Positions 35,930 to 45,160 of a DNA stretch of 64,000 bases are shown here, one piece after another. The notes below the pieces were generated by a model. That model made no database searches and had not been told where the DNA came from. It was given only the letters and a program-made list of their open reading frames with translations. The stretch lies in the NCBI RefSeq assembly GCF_016019935.1, contig NZ_JAECMT010000005.1, forward strand, positions 124,006 to 188,005. The letters are read 5' to 3'. How positions within the stretch are numbered: position 1 is the first letter of the stretch; the number at the start of each line of letters is the position of its first letter. Position numbers and translations under genes: made by a program. The DNA comes from Paenibacillus sp. GSMTC-2017. GTDB lineage: Bacteria; Bacillota; Bacilli; Paenibacillales; Paenibacillaceae.

Positions 35930-36996
35930 GCATACAACAATTAGGTCAAAATGAATTAGTAGCGCACGAGCATTCGCTTATATTGGCAATTGAGACGAGC
36001 TGCGATGAAACGTCAGCTTCAGTTATTCGAGGCGGCAAACATATATTGTCAAATGTTATTTCTAGCCAAATTGACATTCATGAGCGATTCGGTGGCGTTG
36101 TCCCTGAAATTGCATCAAGAAAACACGTCGAGACGATTACGCTTATTATTGAACAAGCGGTGCAGCAATCTGGTTATAAGCTTAAAGATATGTCTGCTAT
36201 TGCCGTAACCCAAGGTCCTGGCCTTGTTGGAGCGCTTTTAGTTGGTATTGTAGCAGCTAAAGCTTTAGCGTTTGCTCTTCATATTCCGCTTATCGGAACT
36301 CATCATATTGCTGGACATATTTATGCAAATGAGCTCGTACATGAGCTTGAATATCCTTGTATGGCACTGGTTGTATCTGGAGGACATACAGAGCTCGTCT
36401 TACTTGAAAGTGAAGGGGATTTCCAAGTTGTTGGACGTACAAGAGATGATGCAGTAGGCGAGGCTTACGATAAAGTAGCTAGAGCACTCCATCTTCCGTA
36501 CCCGGGTGGCCCTCATATCGATAGATTAGCGATGGAAGCTGCAAGTTCGATTACTCTTCCTAGAGCTTGGCTTGAGTCTGATAGTTATGATTTTAGCTTC
36601 AGCGGATTAAAATCTGCTGTTCTTGCTGTAATCAATCAGTCACGAATGAAAGGGCTTGAACTTGATGAAGCAGCGCTCGCACGGGGATTCCAAGAATCCG
36701 TTATTGAGGTGCTTGTAACTAAAGCGCTACGTGCTGTGAAACATTATGGTGCTAAACAATTACTGCTTTGTGGTGGAGTTGCGGCAAATCGAGGATTGCG
36801 AGCGGTTCTTACGGAACGTTGTAATGGCGAAGGTATTCCATTACTTATTCCACCAGGAACGCTTTGTACAGACAATGCCGCCATGATCGGAGCTGCTGCA
36901 CATTTGAAGCTCAAGCATGGATTATTTTCCGATTTGGATTTAAGAGCAGACCCTGGCCTTTCTTTGGAACAGTGGTCTATCCATAATAAGCAATAA
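35926..36996 (+). CDS. tsaD: tRNA t6A transferase subunit TsaD
   Basis: 356 residues. It starts at TTG, overlapping the rimI stop, with AGGAGAG eight bases upstream. [11 protein letters not shown], the metal-binding [10 protein letters not shown] (HxxxH) and [10 protein letters not shown], then SFSGLKSAV and [10 protein letters not shown] are the Gcp/TsaD set. It transfers the threonylcarbamoyl group to A37 of tRNA. It is the last gene of the thiL-tsa operon. In B. subtilis ydiF comes next; here leuA and comQXPA intervene. Confidence 0.95.
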   Translation: MSIQQLGQNELVAHEHSLILAIETSCDETSASVIRGGKHILSNVISSQIDIHERFGGVVPEIASRKHVETITLIIEQAVQQSGYKLKDMSAIAVTQGPGLVGALLVGIVAAKALAFALHIPLIGTHHIAGHIYANELVHELEYPCMALVVSGGHTELVLLESEGDFQVVGRTRDDAVGEAYDKVARALHLPYPGGPHIDRLAMEAASSITLPRAWLESDSYDFSFSGLKSAVLAVINQSRMKGLELDEAALARGFQESVIEVLVTKALRAVKHYGAKQLLLCGGVAANRGLRAVLTERCNGEGIPLLIPPGTLCTDNAAMIGAAAHLKLKHGLFSDLDLRADPGLSLEQWSIHNKQ

Positions 36997-37142
36997 AAAT
37001 GATCCATTTAGATATCTGAATTGACAGATAATTATTGAGCGCATATAATAAACAACAATACTAAAAATCACATAGTGAACAAACGCAATGAACAGGAATA
37101 GTAAAGCTAATCAGGAATGATCAGGAGCAATGTTTTGCTCCA

Positions 37143-37446
37143 CGATCCAGAGAGCTGTGGGATGGTGCAACGCAGTCGAAGATTGGTTTGAAGCTCGCCT
37201 GGGAGCGGAGCGATGGAAGCTTGTAGCAACATTTGTCGATGATCGGCAAGGGAGCGCATGTTACATGGTTACGGTTAACCTCCGTGAAGAGGTTCGTAAG
37301 AATCAGCATCCGGAGCTGGTCTTATGATTAAGGTGGGCATACCTTGTACGTTGGTAACTGAAACGTAGGGATGTCAACAAGGGTGGTACCGCGCGGGTCG
37401 TAATAGCCTGTCGTCTCTTGAATATAGAGATGACAGGCTTTTTTTG
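37143..37446 (+). promoter_or_regulatory. T-box leader 1 (Leu, CUC specifier)
   Basis: Stem I starts near AGAGAGCTG and closes at CGCCTGGGAGC. In its 3' side the specifier context GAA-N-NNN-R gives CTC at 37194-37196. The T-box AGGGTGGTACCGCG lies at 37380-37393, followed by terminator stem CCTGTC..TCTCT / AGAGA..GACAGG and seven T (37406-37446). Uncharged tRNA-Leu would bind the specifier and T-box and prevent termination. No gene follows directly; a second T-box does. Confidence 0.9.
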
Positions 37447-37570
37447 TTGGGAAAACAAGGAATTATCCACATGTGAATAAGTATTAAACGCGAAGAACAG
37501 GAGCAAGTAAAATAGAGGCGGGTATAATGAGGGATGATCAACAATCGCAAAGGCGATAACAGATCAGAAA

Positions 37571-37806
37571 TCGGACAGAGAGCTGCGGGTCGGTGCGACG
37601 CAGTCGAAGCCAATATTTGAATCTCGCCTGGGAGCGGAACGAGGGAAAAGCGACTCATCATGCGCAGATGATGTCACGTAGTACTTCGTTACGGTTAACC
37701 ACCGTGAAGGGGTCTTAAGCGGGCTATAACAATAGCCAAGTAGAGTGGTACCACGGCATAAGCGAAAGCTTGTCGTCTCTTATTCAGAGATGGCGAGCTT
37801 TTTTTG
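37571..37806 (+). promoter_or_regulatory. T-box leader 2 (Leu, CUC specifier) of leuA
   Basis: It has the same plan as the leader before it: AGAGAGCTG, specifier context GAA-T-CTC-G with CTC at 37623-37625, then CGCCTGGGAGC, a T-box GAGTGGTACCACG at about 37743-37755, and a terminator stem CTTGTCGTCTCT / AGAGATGGCGAG with seven T. leuA begins 42 bases later. The T-box has an A instead of G at one antiterminator position compared with leader 1. Confidence 0.9.
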
Positions 37807-37847
37807 TTCCCAAAAAAGAGCATTCAAAAACTAGGAGGTCTTTAACA

Positions 37848-39392
37848 ATGACAATTCAAAGAAATAATGAAATGAAAAAAATTCAAATTTTTGATACAAC
37901 ACTTCGTGATGGTGAACAGTCCCCGGGTGCTTCGATTGCTCCTGAACGGAAAATTATTATCGCTCGCCAATTGGCTAAGCTTGGAATTGACGTTATTGAG
38001 CCTGGTTTCCCAGTGTCGAGCCCAGGCGAGTTTGCCGCTGTACAGCAAATTTCGAGGGAGCTGCAAGGTGTTGAAATAGCGGGATTTGCAAGAGCAGTTA
38101 AAGGTGATATCGATGCTGCGGTTAGAGCAACGGAGGATGCAGCGCGTAGACGCCTTCACCTGTTTATTTCCTCCTCGGACATTCATTTGAATCATCAACT
38201 ACGTAAGTCGCGTGATGAAGTCGTACAAATTGCTCGCGATATGGTCGCTTATGGCAAGCAGTTTGTCGACGAGATTGAATTTTCGGCGATGGACTCTACA
38301 CGCTCTGGTCGAGAATTTGTTATCCAGCTTGTTGAAGCCGTCATAGCTGAAGGAGCAACAATTATTAATTTACCGGATACGTTGGGATATGCACTGCCGC
38401 ATGAAGTTACCCAGTTGTTCCAAGCAGTTCGTAAAGAAGCAAGAGGTGGAGATACTGTTCGTTACAGTGCTCATTGTCATAATGATTTGGGGCTTGCAGT
38501 TGCTAACAGCTTGGCTGCCATTCAAGGTGGTGCAACTCAAATAGAGGTTACGGTAAACGGAATAGGTGAACGAGCAGGAAACTGTTCATTAGAAGAGCTA
38601 GTTATGGCCATCGAAACACGTAAAGATGCTTTGTGCGCAGAGACAGCTATTAATATCGGAGAAATTTATGAGACATCACGTTTAGTAAGCAGAACGATGA
38701 ATTTTCCAATTGCGTACAACAAACCTATTGTCGGCCGCAATGCATTCCAGCATGAATCTGGTATACATCAAGATGGTTTGCTGAAAAATCGTAACACCTA
38801 CGAAATAATGAACCCAGAAGCGATGGGTATTTCGCGGAGTATGATCATTTTGGGTAAACATTCCGGCAGTCATGCCATTAAGCATCGTTTAGCTGAGTTT
38901 GGTATCGAGGTAACAGCGGAACAGTTCAAGGATGTGTATAACCGATTCAAGGAAGTAGCGGATGGACAAAAGATCGTCACGGACGATGAACTTATTCGTA
39001 TAGCTGGCGACTTGACGAAAACAAAGCCGAATCCGTTAGAACTGCTAGATTTGAACGTTCATACCGGTACACAGCAATCGAGAAGTGCAACAGTTACAAT
39101 TCGCGAAAACATTTCCGGTACGGAAAATGCATATACAGCAATAGGAGAGGGACCTCTTGAAGCTGTCATTCAAGCGATTGGGCAAGCAATTCCAGAATCG
39201 GTTGAGTTCGAAGATTTGGAGCTTCATTCCTTATCCACTGGTGAGGATGCTCATGGTGAGGCAGTGGTAAGCATTATTTACAAAGGGAAGAGATTCCGTG
39301 GCTCGTCGATTCACAAAGACATTATTTTGGCGGCAGCACAAGCCTATATTTCAGCATGCAATCAGGCGTTGATGACGGTTCAGATTACCTAA
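37848..39392 (+). CDS. leuA: 2-isopropylmalate synthase
   Basis: 514 residues from ATG 37848 (AGGAGG nine bases before it). DTTLRDGEQSPG, the metal-binding HCHNDLGLA and the GERAGNCSLEE block mark the catalytic HMGL-like domain; the C-terminal 120 residues are the LeuA_dimer allosteric (leucine-sensing) domain. It condenses acetyl-CoA with 2-ketoisovalerate, the first step of leucine synthesis. It stands alone, not with ilv or leuBCD, behind two leucine T-boxes. Confidence 0.95.
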   Translation: MTIQRNNEMKKIQIFDTTLRDGEQSPGASIAPERKIIIARQLAKLGIDVIEPGFPVSSPGEFAAVQQISRELQGVEIAGFARAVKGDIDAAVRATEDAARRRLHLFISSSDIHLNHQLRKSRDEVVQIARDMVAYGKQFVDEIEFSAMDSTRSGREFVIQLVEAVIAEGATIINLPDTLGYALPHEVTQLFQAVRKEARGGDTVRYSAHCHNDLGLAVANSLAAIQGGATQIEVTVNGIGERAGNCSLEELVMAIETRKDALCAETAINIGEIYETSRLVSRTMNFPIAYNKPIVGRNAFQHESGIHQDGLLKNRNTYEIMNPEAMGISRSMIILGKHSGSHAIKHRLAEFGIEVTAEQFKDVYNRFKEVADGQKIVTDDELIRIAGDLTKTKPNPLELLDLNVHTGTQQSRSATVTIRENISGTENAYTAIGEGPLEAVIQAIGQAIPESVEFEDLELHSLSTGEDAHGEAVVSIIYKGKRFRGSSIHKDIILAAAQAYISACNQALMTVQIT

Positions 39393-39867
39393 TTTTCAGA
39401 ATTGTGCACAAAGTTACCCACATACCAACAATTGCCTGTGTATAAATGTAAAATAAGCTTATATTATGAGGGTTTATAAGATTGGATATAAAAATGTAAA
39501 CGTGGATAGTTTTTTCACTTGCACGCTGTTGATAGTGTGTATAACGTGGATAAATATCCACGTTCTTTATTGCGTATGAAGAAATGGTGAAAAAAGCAAT
39601 AAATTCGTGCACAAGTTCGTTATATGTATCGACAGAATTTACTAACAATTTATCAAGTAATGTGCATAACTCTGTGCATAACTATAGTTATACCTTGTGT
39701 CTGACTCAGAATGAGCTGTTTTTAGAAGAATTGGTCTTGTTCACTTGTTAGTTCCTACCATAAGAGCGCAATATTAATTTCGCAAATTACTAACGAATTT
39801 TTCGGTGTAATCAATGGAATCATACGCTATCGTAAAAAGAACTAGTATGATCACGGAGGTACCCCGA
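39393..39867. other. Long AT-rich gap between leuA and the ABC ATPase
   Basis: About 475 bases without a gene. It holds a short hairpin GTGGATA/TATCCAC (39545-39562) with a weak T-rich tail that may end leuA, a TGTGCATAACT direct repeat near 39660-39685, and ACTAACGAATTTTTCGG near 39788. Nothing else is recognised. Confidence 0.5.
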
Positions 39868-40593
39868 ATGGATGGGCAAGCAATTATTCAGGTAGAGACT
39901 ATAAGTAAACATTACGGCGCGAATATTGCATTAAAGCAAGTATCCTTTCAGGTGAACCAAGGCGAAATTTTTGGTATTACGGGCACGGATGGATCTGGGA
40001 AATCAACGTTACTGACACTAATGAAGGGTCAGAGTATTCCAGACGAAGGCGTAATAATGGTGCTAGATTATGATGTGTATGCAGATATAGAACGGTTACG
40101 AGAACATAAAAATTTATTTATGAGAAGTGCTTTTCTCATTGAAAAATTAACAGTAGTCGAATCGTTAGAAATGTTTCAAAATCTATATGATGGTTTTGAT
40201 AATGTTGATATCATTTTAAAGCAATTTGAGCTTTTACCGTATCGGGATAACCTAGTCAGAGACCTACCTGTAGAATTAAAACAACGAACGTTGCTTGCGA
40301 CTATGGTTGTTCTTAATCCATCCATTATTTTTTTGGATGAGCCTACTACAGGCTTAAATGCAGAAGCAAAAAAAGAATATTGGAACATACTGTCACTATT
40401 AAAGATGCAGGGGAAGACGATTATTATTATTTCTCATGACATGTCAGAGATTCAGTATCACTGTGATCGGGTTGGAGTGATGAAGGGAGGAAGACTTGTC
40501 GTATGTAATTCTCCCAAAAGATTAATAGGTGAGCTTCCTAAGGAAGGATATTCGATGGAAGCTGTGTATATGTATTATGCTGTTGGGTCTTAA
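39868..40593 (+). CDS. Orphan ABC transporter ATP-binding protein
   Basis: 241 residues from ATG 39868, with GGAGG eight bases before it (the frame is open further upstream without a site). Walker A GTDGSGKST, Walker B IIFLDEPTTGL and H-loop IISHDM are intact, but the signature is degenerate (LPVELKQR instead of LSGGQ). It resembles DrrA/ABC-2-type ATPases. No permease gene is adjacent; the next full gene is comQ. Whether it belongs to the quorum-sensing cassette is unknown. Confidence 0.8.
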   Translation: MDGQAIIQVETISKHYGANIALKQVSFQVNQGEIFGITGTDGSGKSTLLTLMKGQSIPDEGVIMVLDYDVYADIERLREHKNLFMRSAFLIEKLTVVESLEMFQNLYDGFDNVDIILKQFELLPYRDNLVRDLPVELKQRTLLATMVVLNPSIIFLDEPTTGLNAEAKKEYWNILSLLKMQGKTIIIISHDMSEIQYHCDRVGVMKGGRLVVCNSPKRLIGELPKEGYSMEAVYMYYAVGS

Positions 40594-40597
40594 GGGG

Positions 40598-40768
40598 ATG
40601 TTGACATTTAAGTGGAATAAAGAAGAATGGCGCGGTGACAATCGGTCCAGTGAACATAGTCAGATTTTACAGAGAAGGATGGAGATGATCGCACTAATTC
40701 TAACAAATCGAACGAAGGAGGAATATAAAAAAGTAGAAAAAAAGGATGTGTTGAAGCAAAAACCATAG
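40598..40768 (+). CDS. Possible small protein between the ABC ATPase and comQ
   Basis: A 56-codon open frame (MLTFKWNKEEWRG, then a charged helix-like stretch ending KKDVLKQKP). AAGGGG lies directly against the ATG, an unfavourable spacing, so translation is doubtful. No family recognised. It occupies most of the gap before comQ. Confidence 0.3.
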   Translation: MLTFKWNKEEWRGDNRSSEHSQILQRRMEMIALILTNRTKEEYKKVEKKDVLKQKP

Positions 40769-40806
40769 TATAATTGGCCTATTATTGAAGGTTCCGGGGG
40801 TTTTTT

Positions 40807-41742
40807 ATGGAGGATCTTAACGAGCGATTAGGCCATAGGATGCAGGAAATTGTTCAAAGATGGTTTATTACATCTCATCTTTCTGAATACGCACTTACGT
40901 TTATTGAGGATAGGCTGCAAGAGTCGCTATTATTCGGTCAGTTGACGATAGCTCATTATCGTATGTTCGAAGGGAAAGAGGCTGACATCGAACAAGCCGC
41001 TGCAGCTGTTGAGCTATTTAAATTGGCAGCTGACATCTTGGATGATCTTCAAGATGGTGATGCCCCTTCTAAACCTTGGATGAATACCCCGCAACCTCTG
41101 GTACTTCATGTGGCTACATCATTTATTATTTTGTCTCAGCAAGCATTACTTGAAAGTGTGAACAGTGCTCAGCTTCGTGGGGAATTAGCCCTAATGATGA
41201 ATAAGCAATTGTTGCAGTCGGCTAATGGTCAAATGATAGATCTTATGAATGATATAACAGATGAGCAAGATTATTTGGATATGGTGAAGCAAAAAACTGG
41301 TGCACTTATGGTATTTACTTGTATGGCTGGTGTCATATTAGCTGGACGACCATGGGATGATACCGTTGAACAGTATGCGTTAAATTTGGGGATATCTGCA
41401 CAAATACGTAATGATGTAAGAGATTTGCTCAGTTGGGATGAAAAAAGTGATTTTCTTACACGTAAAAAAACGTTGTTAACACTGTATTTACTAGATACCT
41501 TATCAGAAAATACGATGTGGTTAAAAGAGTATTACGACGGAGATTTGGAGTATAACGAAATATCTAATCGAGAAACTGAATTTCAACAGTTTTGTGATCG
41601 TTCAGGCGCAACTTTGTATGGTTCGGTTATAGGACGTATGCACTACAATTTGTTTGAGAATATGTTGGGCAATCTTCCTGTTGAAACATGTTGGAAGGAC
41701 GATATTTTGCAGATCCTAAGCGAAAATAGGGAGAGAAATTAA
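40807..41742 (+). CDS. comQ: ComQ: isoprenyl transferase for the ComX pheromone
   Basis: 311 residues with the isoprenoid-synthase fold. The first Asp-rich motif is DDLQD at residues 79-83 (ILDDLQDGD) and the second NDVRD at 202-206 (QIRNDVRDLL), as in ComQ. ComQ attaches a farnesyl or geranyl group to a Trp of ComX and is needed for its export and maturation. The ATG is preceded by a run of five G, a weak site. Identity rests mainly on its position: it is followed by a ComX-like peptide, a ComP-type kinase and ComA in the canonical order. Confidence 0.9.
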   Translation: MEDLNERLGHRMQEIVQRWFITSHLSEYALTFIEDRLQESLLFGQLTIAHYRMFEGKEADIEQAAAAVELFKLAADILDDLQDGDAPSKPWMNTPQPLVLHVATSFIILSQQALLESVNSAQLRGELALMMNKQLLQSANGQMIDLMNDITDEQDYLDMVKQKTGALMVFTCMAGVILAGRPWDDTVEQYALNLGISAQIRNDVRDLLSWDEKSDFLTRKKTLLTLYLLDTLSENTMWLKEYYDGDLEYNEISNRETEFQQFCDRSGATLYGSVIGRMHYNLFENMLGNLPVETCWKDDILQILSENRERN

Positions 41743-41744
41743 AG

Positions 41745-41788
41745 ACGCAAAAGATATTTCGTTAAATACGAAACACGATTGCGTTTTA
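41745..41788 (+). terminator. Hairpin with T-run between comQ and comX
   Basis: An outer stem ACGCAA/TTGCGT and an inner stem TTTCGT/ACGAAA with loop TAAAT, followed by TTTT. It could end part of the comQ transcript or shield the comX message. In B. subtilis comQ and comX overlap with no such element. Confidence 0.55.
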
Positions 41789-41868
41789 CAATAGAATAGT
41801 TGCTGTTATAGTAACTTTGTACCATAGGAGTGCGCTTACATAAATTAGTACGAAGCGGGGGCGTTGAA

Positions 41869-42039
41869 ATGTTGAAAGAAGTGATTCGCCAACTGGCAAA
41901 CAATTCTGATAAAATGTCTATGTTTATGGGCGGGCAGCTTCATTTCGCTGGAGTTACGGTTGAAGAGAATAGGGCACTTATGGGAGAATTGAAGGATAAG
42001 AACCCCAGTGAAAATGGATATGTGTTTAAATGGCACTGA
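41869..42039 (+). CDS. comX: ComX quorum-sensing pre-pheromone
   Basis: 56 residues from ATG 41869 (GGGGG seven bases before it), the usual pre-ComX size of about 55. The N-terminus (MLKEVIRQLANNSDK) and the middle GVTVEEN recall the ComX leader; the C-terminus ends YVFKWH with Trp55 next to last. In ComX a Trp near the C-terminus is prenylated and the last 6-10 residues form the pheromone. ComX is so variable that homology alone is weak; identification rests on the place between comQ and comP, the length and the Trp. Confidence 0.85.
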   Translation: MLKEVIRQLANNSDKMSMFMGGQLHFAGVTVEENRALMGELKDKNPSENGYVFKWH

Positions 42040-42069
42040 ATAAATATTAGTTTGAGAGGAAGAGATTGC

Positions 42070-44466
42070 ATGATAACTAGCTGGAAAAATCGTACCATTA
42101 CAATTCTCTTCCTTCTAGTTTTGATCTCGATTGTAGTTAATCTTACTCTTGTAATAGCTAAAGCTCCTTCTATACGTGTTGATTTAACGAAAAACGCATC
42201 AAACGAAAACATAGTTAGGATTGCTGAACCGGAGGGACAAGGTAATCAGTTAGGAATTCAGATAGGAGATCGCATCCTTGAGATAAATGGAAAACCGGTT
42301 AATGAGTTTTATAACTTTTTAAAATACAACTCATTAGAAGGTGCCGAAAATGTGCTTATTCTACAAAATGGTAGCGTGACTAAGTTCATAGCATTTGCAC
42401 AACAATGGTCCAGTGACCATTCCGCATTGGAACTATTACATCAATTATATATTCCTGGTGTATCCCTAATTATCTTTTTCGCTTTTTCTGCTTTTCTTTA
42501 TATTAAAAGGCGAGATGATTTTGCAGTAATTATCCTTATTCTTTTTTTTATAGCGATAGGAATAAGTTATTATGGGTCAGCAGCTTCTACGTTAAGAAAC
42601 CCTGTTGGGAATTCAGTTATATATGTCGTTTTACCTAATATCCCTCTCATTTTTATGAGTTTTATGAATATTTATTTGAAAAGGTTTAGCTCCAGACTTA
42701 TCGGTAAAGGAACGCTTAGATTTTTATACATCATAGTTGGAATCATGTCTCTAGCGAGTATGATTTATATTTGGACGGATGTTTTTTCTGTAGAAGCATA
42801 TCGTTACATTTCAACTACCTATGTGTCTTTAATTATGGTGAGTAATTTAATCTGTACTTTCACGCTACTAACAAAATTTTTAATACATCGAAAAACAAAG
42901 CTTAAATCATTATTTACCATTACCTTATTGGCTCATCTAGTAGCGTTTATGCCATTTTCAATTTTTAATCTACTACCGGGTATGTTAGGTGTTAAAGAGT
43001 TATTTCCATCAGCCTTTTCAGCATTGTTTTTGTTTGTGTTACCGATTGTTTACTTTTATCTCTCAACCTCAAACCAGTTGTTCGATATCGATTTTATTAT
43101 TACTCGATTTAAATACTATACCGCAATATCGTTGTTGCCCGCATTACTTTTAGCTGCTCTAGTTTCATTTGTATTAATAAGTAATGATGGCAGTTTGTGG
43201 TCGGATTGGATAGTTACTTTTGTTATCGTATACATAGGAATGACATTGTTCTTGTATGTGAAAGAACAGATCGACCAACGGTTCAGACCAGGGTTATTTA
43301 AAGCTATGTACAGCTATCAAGATAGTTTGGATAGATTTTCCCGAAATATTGCTAGAGTTATGAAACATTCTGATTTAGAGGGTGTTTTAAAGCAAGAAAT
43401 AAATGACCTTCTACCAGTTAATCGAATAACCTTTCTTGTAGTCGATCAAATGGAGCAATCGATCTTTCCAATGAGTGATAACCACGAGGAGAAGGTTACG
43501 GAAGATTTTTTACTTGGCATGGTAGATTCGTTAAAACTAGGGGAATTGATAGATTTACCGTATGGACTTGGTCTAATCATCGGAAAGCAACGAGCGCGTT
43601 ATCATATTTTGTGGATTGGTCTCAAATCGAATCATACTCGTTATAATTCAGACGAGATCCGTTGGCTGAAGACAATGGCTAACTACTCTAGTATTGTCTT
43701 CGAGAACCTTTATTTAATTGAAGGTTTAATAGAGGATTTACAATCTGAGGTGCGGAAAGAAAATACGGCATCACCATGGGTGCTACGGATGTTATTTTGT
43801 TTATCGGAAAATGAAAGACGTAAGCTCGCTGCCGATTTGCATGATTCAGCCTTGCAAGATCAGTTGTTATGGTACCGTAAATTGGAAGCCATTAAGACAG
43901 ATCATTTGATTTCAGATGAGCTAGGGCTGGAACTAGACGATATTAAAGAAGGTTTACTTGATGTCATTCATCAAATCCGGGAAACGTGTAATGAATTACG
44001 TCCACCGCTGCTCAAAGAAATGGGTGTTGTAGAAGCGGTTGAATCCATCATTGAGCATACCCAGATGAGAGTAAACTTTGAGGTTCAGTTCCGTTCTCAT
44101 TTGTTTAATGAACCATTAGATGAGGAACAGATTACGGCCATCTATCGGATCGTGCAAGAGTTATTGCGTAATGCCAATAAACATGCGGCTGCTAAGCTTG
44201 TGCAACTTGATCTAGAACTACGTGAAGGAACACTTTATTTCCGTTATCAAGATGATGGTATTGGTATGGAAACGAGACATATGATGGAGTCATTTGAACA
44301 TATGGGGTTATCAGGTATAAAAGAACGTGTAGCAAGTCTAGAAGGAGATATTTCCTTCTACTCAGAACACGGGAAAGGTTTGGAAGTTATTATTCTTATG
44401 CCGATTATCAGTTCATATGGTCGATCGGAGAGGGGATTATTACGTGATTCGTATCTTATTAGTTGA
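42070..44466 (+). CDS. comP: ComP: pheromone-receptor histidine kinase
   Basis: About 798 residues from ATG 42070 (GAGAGGAAGAG upstream; a TTG 18 bases earlier is less likely). One N-terminal helix, then an extracellular PDZ-like segment (LGIQIGDRILEINGKPV), as in B. subtilis ComP, then several membrane segments (about residues 125-395), a linker domain and a HisKA_3 kinase core: phospho-His in ADLHDSALQ, HATPase ELLRNANKH, DDGIGM and GLSGIKERV. It senses modified ComX and phosphorylates ComA. Its end overlaps the start of comA. Confidence 0.9.
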   Translation: MITSWKNRTITILFLLVLISIVVNLTLVIAKAPSIRVDLTKNASNENIVRIAEPEGQGNQLGIQIGDRILEINGKPVNEFYNFLKYNSLEGAENVLILQNGSVTKFIAFAQQWSSDHSALELLHQLYIPGVSLIIFFAFSAFLYIKRRDDFAVIILILFFIAIGISYYGSAASTLRNPVGNSVIYVVLPNIPLIFMSFMNIYLKRFSSRLIGKGTLRFLYIIVGIMSLASMIYIWTDVFSVEAYRYISTTYVSLIMVSNLICTFTLLTKFLIHRKTKLKSLFTITLLAHLVAFMPFSIFNLLPGMLGVKELFPSAFSALFLFVLPIVYFYLSTSNQLFDIDFIITRFKYYTAISLLPALLLAALVSFVLISNDGSLWSDWIVTFVIVYIGMTLFLYVKEQIDQRFRPGLFKAMYSYQDSLDRFSRNIARVMKHSDLEGVLKQEINDLLPVNRITFLVVDQMEQSIFPMSDNHEEKVTEDFLLGMVDSLKLGELIDLPYGLGLIIGKQRARYHILWIGLKSNHTRYNSDEIRWLKTMANYSSIVFENLYLIEGLIEDLQSEVRKENTASPWVLRMLFCLSENERRKLAADLHDSALQDQLLWYRKLEAIKTDHLISDELGLELDDIKEGLLDVIHQIRETCNELRPPLLKEMGVVEAVESIIEHTQMRVNFEVQFRSHLFNEPLDEEQITAIYRIVQELLRNANKHAAAKLVQLDLELREGTLYFRYQDDGIGMETRHMMESFEHMGLSGIKERVASLEGDISFYSEHGKGLEVIILMPIISSYGRSERGLLRDSYLIS

Positions 44467-45094
44467 CGACCATCCTTCTGTTGGAGAAGGAACCAAAACA
44501 ATGATTGAGCAAGATAGCGACATGGTAGTAACAGTAGCGATGTCAGCTCTTGATGCGTTAAGTAAAGTTCAGGGTGAACCGTTTGATCTTATTTTATGTG
44601 ATCTTAATATGCCAGGAATAAGTGGTCTAGAGTTGACGAAACGTCTAATACAATCTGACCCAGAATGGAAAGTTATTATATATTCCGGATACGAAATAGG
44701 ATCGCATTTCAACTTGTTAGTGGAATCTGGCGTTTCAGGTTTCATCTCAAAGACAGCTTCTAGAGAACAATTACATAACTCCATTCGCTGCGTATTACGT
44801 GGAGAAGCAGTAATTCCAATATCATTGCTCAAGCAGCTTCGTAGAAATGAAGTAGCGATCTCAAGATCAGAGTTATCAGTAGAGGATGTTTCTATTAACG
44901 AGAAGGAAATGGTCATTCTTAGCGAAGTAGCAGCTGGTATTAGCAACAAAGAACTAGCGGCTACACTTCATGTAAGCCAGCGGAATGTAGAGTATCAACT
45001 GACCAAAATATTTGAAAAACTAAATGTACGGTCACGGTCAGAAGCGATAAAAGAAGCGAAGCGACTTGGATTAATAAGTATGGAGCAATATTAG
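44444..45094 (+). CDS. comA: ComA response regulator
   Basis: 216 residues from GTG 44444, chosen because GAGAGGGG lies eight bases before it and the N-terminus then aligns with B. subtilis ComA; an ATG at 44417 is the alternative. Receiver with D53 (LCDLNMP), then EGTKTMIEQDS, VIIYSGYE and SKTASRE, all close to ComA. The LuxR-type HTH includes SQRNVEYQLTKIFEKLNV, against SKRSIEYSLTSIFNKLNV in B. subtilis. It would activate competence- or surfactin-like targets. Confidence 0.9.
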   Translation: MIRILLVDDHPSVGEGTKTMIEQDSDMVVTVAMSALDALSKVQGEPFDLILCDLNMPGISGLELTKRLIQSDPEWKVIIYSGYEIGSHFNLLVESGVSGFISKTASREQLHNSIRCVLRGEAVIPISLLKQLRRNEVAISRSELSVEDVSINEKEMVILSEVAAGISNKELAATLHVSQRNVEYQLTKIFEKLNVRSRSEAIKEAKRLGLISMEQY

Positions 45095-45115
45095 AATCGA
45101 ATGGAAAAGACAACA

Positions 45116-45159
45116 AAAGAACAGAACAGCCTCTAGTTACAAGGCTGTTCTGTTCTTTT
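45116..45159. terminator. Bidirectional terminator between comA and ydiF
   Basis: AAAAGAACAGAACAGCC pairs with GGCTGTTCTGTTCTTTT, with A-run and T-run flanks for both strands. Confidence 0.95.
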
Positions 45160-45160
45160 G

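Noticed and set aside
37123..37141. GGAGCAA/TTGCTCC hairpin as terminator of tsaD
   Set aside because: No T-run follows; it may be part of the T-box leader upstream structure.
37130..37327. Open frame of 65 codons
   Set aside because: It is wholly explained by the first T-box leader RNA.
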